Shown here: one piece after another, positions 8,431 to 15,148 of the stretch
Layout: each line of letters opens with the position of its first letter
How positions within the stretch are numbered: the first letter of the stretch is position 1
Program-made: the position numbers and the translations under genes
Notes under the pieces: model-generated
Seen by the model: only the letters and a program-made list of their open reading frames with translations
Told to the model about the DNA's origin: nothing
Databases searched by the model: none
Assembly (NCBI GenBank): GCA_001839685.1
Contig: MLAK01001290.1
Coordinates: forward strand, 1 to 22,328
From: Tritrichomonas foetus
Taxonomy: Eukaryota > Parabasalia > Tritrichomonadida > Tritrichomonadidae
Length of the DNA stretch: 22,328 nt
Direction: 5' to 3'

Positions 8431-8895
8431 TCATTTCCAACTTCTGTGAAAACAATAACAAGAATATATTTCTTTTGGAGCTTTTCCACTTTTAACTGCA
8501 AAATCACAAGCTATTTTTTTGATGGCAGAAATAATGTGACAGAAAAGGTCGGTAATAACAAAAGGATATGCTTCAATCAACAATGTAAACGATTCTTCAC
8601 TTACTTTAATAGAGTGAATGGTAAATTTTCTGGTCTTGAGGCAATCACGAATGGCATGAAGAGTAATTTGAATAAAAATGCTTTCACATCTGTGAAATAG
8701 TAGAACTTAGAACAGGAGCAAAGAAGCAGATTCACCATTAGTTTCACGAATCACTATATCACTTGGTAAGATTTCATATAAAAGTTTTGAACTTTGAACT
8801 TTAGTTTTCTTTTCCCCCTCCTTCTTTTTTTCTGCGTCTTCTTATTCATTAATTAAATTCGATTTTACCTTTATAACCAGAACAAGAAAAATCAT
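8431..8895 (-). pseudogene. decayed gene with class III cyclase-linker-like segment
   Basis: On the minus strand one frame reads as protein from about 8895 down to a TGA at 8431, broken by in-frame stops at 8842-8844 and 8707-8709. In order it gives a hydrophobic stretch (MIFLVLVIKV), a charged EDAEKKKEGEKK helix, then KLLYEILPSDIVIRETNGES. That arrangement (membrane helix, charged helix, LLxxxLPxxI..R..xGE) is what precedes the catalytic domain of many class III nucleotidyl cyclases, an abundant family in trichomonads. The following ~90 codons are open and amphipathic (for example EESFTLLIEAYPFVITDLF), but I do not recognise catalytic cyclase motifs in them. The plus-strand 94-codon ORF at 8416-8700 is probably a shadow of this relic. 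The identity is tentative. Confidence 0.4.
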
Positions 8896-9190
8896 TTTTC
8901 ATCTCTTTCAAGTCTTAATAAAATCACAGCGTATGGAAAATTTCTAAATATTATCATTATTGAGAGAGACATCATCTATATTTATATAAGTCTATTTATA
9001 AATATGTATAGCTTAAGTTGTAAACATCATTTTTGTTGTATCTTAACAATATTGTATTTATTGAATCTTTTTCAAATCAACGATTGATGTCTTGACCGAG
9101 CATTGATCAGGCGTGAAGCGATTAATCCAGAAATTGGCATATCACTTCTTCTCCTACTTTCATATCTTCGTACTTTTAGCATGTTAATAA

Positions 9191-9606
9191 TTGTACATGC
9201 CAAATTTATTCGAAGTTGTGTTCATGATTTTGCAAGCAAACAATTTCATGTTCAAAGGGAAAAAAACGAGATTTTCATTGTTTGCAAAGTCGTTTCACTA
9301 TGATAATTCTGGTTCTTACAGAACTAATATGCCAAAAAATGATCCTCGCGAGGATTTTATTGTTGAACCAATGAATGCTTTATTTTATCTTGTGAAACAA
9401 ATATAAATCTCCAAGTTATATCGATATTTGTACGAATTTTTACATGATTTTTTAGTTGATGATGATTAGGTGCAAGAGTAGAAGTAAAAAGAATTGTATA
9501 AAGAAACATTGATGCAGTATGATCACGTTCAACATTAAAATTAGGTGCATGCGAGGCTGGAGAAAAACACACCACCCAAAAAAAGTGGAAAAGGTATTTC
9601 TCTAAT
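9191..9606 (+). pseudogene. possible decayed coding relic, unidentified
   Basis: A plus-strand frame is open across 9191-9406 (with MPKNDPREDFIVEPMNALFYLVKQI near its end). After a stop and scattered further stops it continues in a protein-like way (KELYKETLMQYDHVQH, then VHARLEKNTPPKKSGKGISLI). The composition suggests former coding sequence, but no family is recognised and start codons are not convincing. Confidence 0.22.
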
Positions 9607-10425
9607 TTGATACTATTAGTGAACGATTTGTTAATCGATATTTGTCCAATAACGATTAAAAATTATACTGCAACAAAATAGGTAAATAAAGAAACCATTA
9701 ATTAATAAACGAAATAACATTTCACGACTTGATAATAACTAAAAGGAAAAATAACGATAATTTATTGATGATTTTCATTCAATATATTGATTGTAAGATT
9801 GTATTACATCACCAGATAATATATTATATTTGACTTCTTAGAAAATTAAATGATAATATCTAAAATTAAAGAAAAGCAAAATAATATCGACTTTTTCGAT
9901 GTAATTTTGAGCAAATTTACCTCACCAACTTGGATGGATTAAAAGTGAAAATTCAGTAGTCAATAAAATTATCAATGAAGAAATAACAACAAGTTTTCTG
10001 ACTTAAAAACGTATATCAGCATATAATTCACGCGTTGCTATTAAGAAATATAAGGATAAAACACAAAAACAAGAAAAAATGAAAACCGCTATTTTGATGA
10101 TTTGTGGCTATTTTTTTATTTTCGGCTCTAACTGAAATATAGAATTATATTTGACGCGATAATTTCTATTTCCAGAAATAACTTTTGAATTTCCTTTGAA
10201 TAAAAATTATTGAGAAATGTAAATGATTCCATTTTTGGCGCGAATTTTTTTATTTTTGCAACATATAGAACACATCTCATTTAGATTAATTTCACTTGAG
10301 GTACTTGGTAAATTTTGTTTGAAGGTCGTTTTTTTAGACGATTAATGTCAGATAAAGTGTCCCAAAAAATCTAATTTTCGTTGAATTACCGATTATATGT
10401 TTTTGTACGTGTTTAAAAATATGTG

Positions 10426-10440
10426 CCCCAAAATACGAAA
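10426..10440 (+). repeat. internal partial copy of the transposon terminus
   Basis: CCCCAAAATACGAAAC, in the same orientation as the left end, matches the first ~15 bases of the terminal repeat with one inserted A. Together with the right end at 10695 it would delimit a 270-bp interval, reminiscent of a short non-autonomous copy. The match is short. Confidence 0.35.
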
Positions 10441-10668
10441 CAAGAAAACATCTGTGTATAATGATGAAAGGATTTCAATTTTTTTTGCGATCGATGTTTT
10501 TAGTGGAAAAGAGCTATTTTGCTGTGCATGCAAAGGCGAATAATCGTGTAAAAGGTATCGAATAGAAAATCATTTCTCGGCGAGTTATGATCATTTTCTG
10601 ATATTTTTCGGTAAATAACGTATTTTATTCAATATGTTATCGTACGTTTTTTGGCAAAATGGTCGTCA

Positions 10669-10695
10669 AAAGGGGAAAAGTATACGATTTTGGGG
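10669..10695 (-). repeat. right terminal inverted repeat
   Basis: This is the inverted counterpart of 6690-6716, ending GGGG at 10692-10695 and followed by TA (10696-10697). Two mismatches in the middle distinguish it from the left copy. Confidence 0.75.
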
Positions 10696-10697
10696 TA

Positions 10698-11439
10698 AAT
10701 TGATCAGATGTAATTAGCGCTTCTTTTATAAATAATGTTCTAAAATCACAGAGATTGTAACTATGAAAACATATTTTAAAAGAATTTACACGGGAAAATT
10801 GGCTACAATCCTTGATGCTATATTTCAATATTCTACAATGAAGTGAGTTACTCAGCATTGAAGTACAAATTCAACAAACACAAGAGTAATGATCAAAGAG
10901 AGAATCCAAAACATGAAGGCAACAAATACAATTGAGAAATCGTTATATCTTAGTTAATCATTGGTTGAACCACATACCGAAGGAGATTGTGAATTTAATC
11001 CTAATAACAACAAAAAAACAATTGCTGGTAAAGATACAGAAAATGATCTAGATCATGGTCAAGATTCTAGAAACAAAAAAGGTTGATCAAGTGGTGTAAT
11101 AGCAGTAGTTATTAATAAAATTAAATTGTTGTTGCATTCTTTTGTTTGATATTTGCATAAAACCAGAATGGCTAGAAAAACTGTGTCGCAAAAAAGAAGA
11201 TAAATCTTCAATTCTCTTTAACTCAATTTAGGATCCAAAGTGGTAATAAGAATCACATATATTTTTAATTAATTATTAATTATTCGAAAAGTATATTCAA
11301 ATTATCAGTCAGTATATATCCAAAAAAAAGTTTATATAAATTTTAATTTTTAATAATTATAAAATTAGTCCAATCCATTGTTTCACTAACAATGCATTCC
11401 TAATTTTCAAAATTAGAAAAAAATATTATTTCTTTATTC
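10698..11439. other. spacer between transposon and FEN1 with a membrane-protein relic
   Basis: There is no intact gene. Positions 10964-11203 hold a decayed C-terminus of a likely membrane protein. Positions 11210-11439 are extremely AT-rich 3'-flanking sequence of FEN1. Confidence 0.6.
10964..11203 (+). pseudogene. relic of a membrane protein C-terminus
   Basis: One plus-strand frame reads VEPHTEGDCEFNPNNN, then a polar K/D/N-rich stretch (GKDTENDLDHGQDSRNKKG), TGA at 11084, a hydrophobic segment (SSGVIAVVINKIKLLLHSFV), TGA at 11147, then a short basic tail (YLHKTRMARKTVSQKRR) and TAA at 11201. A polar juxtamembrane region, one hydrophobic helix and a short basic cytoplasmic tail is the usual end of trichomonad single-pass surface proteins. 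Two in-frame stops mark it as a relic. The parent family cannot be named from this part. Confidence 0.4.
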
Positions 11440-12558
11440 TTACTTCTTTTTTGCAGGCGGTTTCTTTGTCTCCTTTTTCTTTTTATCATCAGCTTTTGTC
11501 GGTGGTTTCTTTGTAACAACAGAACTGAAGAAGCTGTCCATTCTTGTTTGCTGACCGCCACCTTTCGCTTTATTTAATTTAGCAATTGCGTTTTCAATTC
11601 TTGCTTGATTGAAACCTTTCTCTTCAATCATGAATTGCTTCAATCCTTCAACATCTGGCTTCTTTGTAACAAATTTTTTGCATGATAAATCAACTTCGTG
11701 ATGGAAGAATAGTTCTCTTGCTGAAATGTAGTCGAAATCTTCAGGCAGTGGATTTTTGTTAGTATCAAGATGCTTTATTACTGTTTCAATATTATGATAG
11801 TCTTTTATCATTTCGAAAGCCCTTTTTGGACCTATATTTTTAATCGAGTCACAATAATCACAACCGCAGAGAATACAAAAATCAACAAATTCTTCACGCG
11901 TTAATCCTGATTCTTCAAGAATTGTTTTATACTCAATCTGAACAACGCTGTCATCATCTGCTTTACTCTTTCGAGTAAGGTGGCGAACGAGAATTGGCGT
12001 TGCGTGCGCCAAGGCATCCATGTCCTCTGTTGCTGTAGCATCGACGATTTTTTCTCGACACAAGGCAGCACACTGTGCTTCGGCTTCACAGGGGGCTTGG
12101 ACCCATGGAATTCCCATCAATGTAAGTAACTTCTTGCATTCATCAACATGCTGTTGGTCAAGTCGAACAGTCCTTCGAGAAAAACGATCAATTTCTTCTT
12201 GATTTCCTTGTTCTATTGCACTTTCGAGTTGTTTTTCGGCTTCTGCACGTTTTTCTGCACGTTTTTGTAATTCGCCACTTTTCATTTCTGGTGGCTTCCC
12301 ATCGAATACGTAAACTGGTTTGATTCCGTTTTGGACGAAATAAATGGTACGACTTAAAAGACCGCTAAGATGTGATGTTGGATTTCCTTCTGCATCAACA
12401 AGTTGATTTCCGGCATGTCGAACTGAAACTAAAAATTGATAGATTTGCATTGAAGCGTCGATAGCAACGGTCCTTCCAACGAGCTGATTCACTGACATAT
12501 GTTTGATTGCACTCGGTGCATGTTTCTCGATCCATTTCATTAAGTTCTTTACTCCCAT
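11440..12558 (-). CDS. FEN1: flap endonuclease 1
   Basis: The 372-residue protein matches FEN1 over its full length (human FEN1 has 380). It removes 5' flaps during Okazaki fragment maturation and long-patch base excision repair in the nucleus. The XPG N domain (MGVKNLMKWI..., D34, VFDGKPP with D86) and I domain are complete. The metal ligands E158, E160, D179, D181 and D234/D237 sit in APCEAEAQC, ATEDMDAL and CGCDYCDS. The helix-hairpin-helix follows at IKNIGPKRAFEMI. A PCNA-interacting box QTRMDSFF occupies 337-344, and a Lys-rich tail (KKKKETKKPPAKKK) can serve as nuclear localisation signal. The start is certain because Gly2 must follow Met for the active-site N-terminus. It diverges from the neighbouring helical-repeat gene across 160 bp. 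Confidence 0.98.
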   Translation of the reverse strand: MGVKNLMKWIEKHAPSAIKHMSVNQLVGRTVAIDASMQIYQFLVSVRHAGNQLVDAEGNPTSHLSGLLSRTIYFVQNGIKPVYVFDGKPPEMKSGELQKRAEKRAEAEKQLESAIEQGNQEEIDRFSRRTVRLDQQHVDECKKLLTLMGIPWVQAPCEAEAQCAALCREKIVDATATEDMDALAHATPILVRHLTRKSKADDDSVVQIEYKTILEESGLTREEFVDFCILCGCDYCDSIKNIGPKRAFEMIKDYHNIETVIKHLDTNKNPLPEDFDYISARELFFHHEVDLSCKKFVTKKPDVEGLKQFMIEEKGFNQARIENAIAKLNKAKGGGQQTRMDSFFSSVVTKKPPTKADDKKKKETKKPPAKKK

Positions 12559-12718
12559 TTTTGGAAATTTGCTTCCCTTTGCTGTACGTTAAGGATAAAC
12601 CAGAATATATCGGAGTTTTCATCTCACATTTCGGAAATCTCCCAAACACTTTTACCAATATTTTTTATATAACATTTCACTTATTATTATTTTTCATATA
12701 ACATTTCGTTAATGTTTG
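12559..12718. promoter_or_regulatory. divergent promoter region of FEN1 and helical-repeat gene
   Basis: This 160-bp spacer separates two divergent start codons and must hold both promoters. On the plus strand an Inr-like TCACTTATT lies at 12677-12685, 33 nt before the ATG at 12719. An upstream out-of-frame ATG at 12712 opens a seven-codon reading frame overlapping the main start. The GAAAAAGT motif found at other genes here is absent. Confidence 0.45.
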
Positions 12719-14158
12719 ATGAATTTCTGCTATAAGGATACTGAGCTCACCTCATCGGTGAACAAAAAAACAGCTTTTATAAATCTTGTTTCTGATCATT
12801 TTTCTACTAGTTCATTTGAACAATGGGATCCTCATTTGGAAACAAGGCCAATAATAATGAATGTTAATGAATTTCAAAATTTACTTGATCATGGTGCACA
12901 TGAATTTTTAAACAATAATCTAGAAGAAGTCAACAATATCCTTTTACACCTCTATGATATTTTTGTCATTCCGGACATTGATTTAAAAAACTATTCAGAA
13001 CTTTTTCAAACGTCATTTTTTTGTTCAAGAATATTATTATATTTAAAAGAAGAATCTTATCTACCAATTGTTCCATTTTTTGTCCAATTATGCATAGAAA
13101 TTATCGCTCATGGAAATAATCCATCATTTTGTTCATACATTGAAGGGAGCTATTCAATTATCGAAACATTGATGGTTGTTAGAAATAGATATTTCTACAT
13201 ACCAAAGTATAAGGATGTTATTCCTTTAATTTCTTTATTATGTTATAACATTTATTATTTCTATGGTGAAAATATTGTAAATCAAACAACAGAAATTTAC
13301 GCTCTCCAACAACTTTTTTTGGAGGAACAAAATGAACCCTACATTTTTTTACCGATGATTAATATTTTAAGGAATTTAAGTATTAGTGATGATTCAACGA
13401 ATAGAAATTTCTTTGAATTCATAAAAATTGCAAATGATCATGAAAATCCTCAAGTTGTGGAATATTCGATGTGGTGTTTATATTTTTGGTTTAAAAACTC
13501 CTGGAATTATGCTGCTTCATTTATCAAAAAAGAATTTGTTAAACCTCTTTCTAAAAAAATCAAAGAACCAGAAAATGAAATAATTTTAACAATAGCTTTA
13601 TATATTTATTCTTATTTGTGGTTTGTTGAAGACGATGAACAAAATTTACTTGTTTCTCAATGTTTTCCATATGAAAACGTCCTACAATTAATTTTTCATT
13701 CAAATTCAGAGATTGTTTCTTTAGTTTTAGTGAATATAAATAATTGCATCTCGATTTCTCATTTTTACATGTCCTTTTTTATAAGCAAAGGAATAATTCC
13801 ATATATTTTGCAATACGCTCAAGAGGGTCAAATAAATGTAAAAAATGAAGCAGGATATTTATTGGCAACAATTTTTAGCAATGCAAGAAACGGGGAAATT
13901 GATGAATTTAAAAATGTAAAAGTTTTATCTATTTTATGCGAATTATGCACTATTGATGACAAAGATTTAATTTTTGTAATGATTGAAACATTTCTACGAT
14001 TTATTCAAGAAGACCAAGGAATTATTCAACTTTTTCTTTCTCTTGATTTTCAAAATGAATTGACTTTTTTATCTGAACAATACAATGAATCCGAAATAGG
14101 CGAAATGATTGATAGATTATTAACCATTGTTTCACAATTTATTCAACAACAAGAATAA
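12719..14158 (+). CDS. helical-repeat (armadillo-like) protein
   Basis: The 479-residue protein begins MNFCYKDTELTSS at ATG 12719; the in-frame codon before it, TTG at 12716, is not a plausible start here. After a polar N-terminus of about 50 residues it is almost entirely amphipathic alpha helix with leucine/isoleucine spacing typical of armadillo or HEAT repeats, for example LLYLKEESYLPIVPFFVQLCIEII, LPMINILRNLSISDDSTN, VEYSMWCLYFWFKNSW and VKNEAGYLLATIFSNA. The last resembles the NxxxEAxxxLxxI pattern of ARM repeats such as in importin alpha. No catalytic motif, signal peptide or membrane span is seen. It probably acts as a protein-binding scaffold; the partner is unknown. An importin-alpha-like IBB region (Arg/Lys-rich N-terminus) is not present. 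The whole gene is very AT-rich. Confidence 0.72.
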   Translation: MNFCYKDTELTSSVNKKTAFINLVSDHFSTSSFEQWDPHLETRPIIMNVNEFQNLLDHGAHEFLNNNLEEVNNILLHLYDIFVIPDIDLKNYSELFQTSFFCSRILLYLKEESYLPIVPFFVQLCIEIIAHGNNPSFCSYIEGSYSIIETLMVVRNRYFYIPKYKDVIPLISLLCYNIYYFYGENIVNQTTEIYALQQLFLEEQNEPYIFLPMINILRNLSISDDSTNRNFFEFIKIANDHENPQVVEYSMWCLYFWFKNSWNYAASFIKKEFVKPLSKKIKEPENEIILTIALYIYSYLWFVEDDEQNLLVSQCFPYENVLQLIFHSNSEIVSLVLVNINNCISISHFYMSFFISKGIIPYILQYAQEGQINVKNEAGYLLATIFSNARNGEIDEFKNVKVLSILCELCTIDDKDLIFVMIETFLRFIQEDQGIIQLFLSLDFQNELTFLSEQYNESEIGEMIDRLLTIVSQFIQQQE

Positions 14159-14354
14159 ATTTAACCAGTTTTATCCCTTTTTATCATTTTGAGAATAATA
14201 TATTATTTTATAAGATGGTGAGCATATAATCTATATATATACAAAGAATTAACAAAGTAATGAAAGAATGAACAAAATAATGAAAGAATGAACAAAATAA
14301 TGAAAGAATGAACAAAGAAATGAAAGAATTAACAATGTTAAGAAAGGATAGATT
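14159..14354. other. 3' flank of helical-repeat gene
   Basis: AT-rich sequence containing the 20-bp tandem repeat described separately. No other signal is seen. Confidence 0.6.
14241..14348 (+). repeat. 20-bp tandem minisatellite, ~5 copies
   Basis: A unit of exactly 20 bp (consensus TGAAAGAATGAACAAAATAA) is repeated at 14241, 14261, 14281, 14301 and 14321, with a partial copy at 14341. The copies at 14261 and 14281 are identical; the outer ones have diverged. It is non-coding, sits between a gene's 3' end and a pseudogene's 3' end, and is likely length-variable. Confidence 0.92.
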
Positions 14355-14760
14355 TTAGAAATTAAATCCATCACTCCAACTCCCTTCAAAATCATTATTT
14401 GGTTCAAAAGAATCATCACTTTGATCATCTAAGAGTGGATTTTGTGCAGCTATGTGGTTCATTATCATCTATATCTTCACCAGAAGCAGTTGGTAAATCA
14501 TTCGAATGATCTTGGAACTAGCTTGCTCAAGAAATGAGAATATATCCTTAATTTGTTGTTCTGTAAGATGTTCTTGTCATTGTTCTAAAAATTGTTGTAA
14601 ATAATCTTCAATTTCATGTGAAGAAAAGAGGAAAAAAATAATATCTTTGAATGAAAATCATTCTTTTGGATCTTTACACTAGCAATAACAACGATGAAAA
14701 GTTGTTTATATCATAGAACACTAAGTTGGAATAATTTCGGAAACAAGAATGATGATTCAT
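14355..14760 (-). pseudogene. decayed minus-strand gene, family unknown
   Basis: Switching among frames, the minus strand reads as one protein from ATG at 14758-14760 (MNHHSCFRNYSNLVFYDINNFSS) through IEDYLQQFLEQ, QEHLTEQQIKDIFSFLEQAS, DHSNDLPTASGEDIDDNEPH and an acidic/aromatic end LLDDQSDDSFEPNNDFEG...FNF with stop at 14355-14357. At least three frame changes and two in-frame stops break it. A CTGAAAAAG motif lies 42 nt upstream of the ATG, as at intact genes nearby, which supports a former promoter. The parent family is not recognised. Confidence 0.45.
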
Positions 14761-15148
14761 ATGTTTAAACTTTAATTATTCAAAACTTGGTTACATATTC
14801 TCCTTTTTCAGTTTTTCTGTTTTTCAGCAATCATAACCATAAAATCATCAACTACTTTATCATTTTAGAATCTAATCACATAACAATGGTTTTCATTTTT
14901 TGCACTTTTTGAAAATCCATAGAGTTATACCTCTGAGTAAATCAACTCAATTTTTGGTCGAATAAAATATGAGTAAAAATCCATTTTTATACTTTTTGCC
15001 ACTTGAGTAACTCAAAAAAAATATTACGAAATATCTAAACATTAAATATATTGAAAATAAAAGTATTAAAAACATCTTTTATTTATTTAAAAAGAATCGT
15101 GAGCATTCATAATATTAAAAAACAAACATATAAAAATTTACAAATCAA
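14761..15148. other. spacer upstream of the decayed gene
   Basis: AT-rich sequence. TCCTTTTTCAG at 14801-14811 (minus strand CTGAAAAAGGA) is the candidate remnant promoter motif of the decayed gene. The rest, up to the stop codon of the NPF-rich gene, shows nothing recognisable. Confidence 0.5.

Larger units (their letters stand above)
8215..10668. other. gene-poor right part of the transposon
   Basis: About 2.45 kb with no intact gene of credible length. It contains a decayed minus-strand coding relic (8431-8895), a weaker plus-strand relic (about 9191-9606), a 14-bp palindrome (9342-9355) and a partial internal copy of the terminal repeat (10426-10440). Between 9607 and 10425 I see only AT-rich sequence. 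Confidence 0.6.
6690..10695 (+). mobile_element. pogo/Tigger-like DNA transposon, ~4.0 kb, TA-flanked
   Basis: A 28-bp inverted repeat (26/28 identical) bounds the region: the left copy is 6690-6716 plus flank, beginning CCCCAAAATCG and ending CTTTTCCCCTTT, and the right copy is its complement at 10669-10695. Each copy is flanked on the outside by TA (6688-6689 and 10696-10697), as expected for the TA target duplication of the Tc1/mariner-pogo superfamily. An intact transposase of that superfamily lies just inside the left end. The length is larger than typical for single-gene pogo elements, and the right 2.4 kb holds only relics, so it may have captured or received extra DNA. The element boundaries are inferred from these signals. 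Confidence 0.72.

Noticed and set aside
8416..8700. 94-codon plus-strand ORF in the transposon
   Set aside because: The opposite strand reads more convincingly as a decayed protein. This ORF has no recognisable family and is probably its shadow.
10637..10858. 73-codon minus-strand ORF spanning the right transposon end
   Set aside because: It crosses the terminal repeat and TA boundary and has no coding features.
12716..12718. Start of the helical-repeat protein at TTG
   Set aside because: TTG starts are not expected in nuclear genes of a eukaryote. The next codon (12719) is ATG and gives a normal N-terminus.
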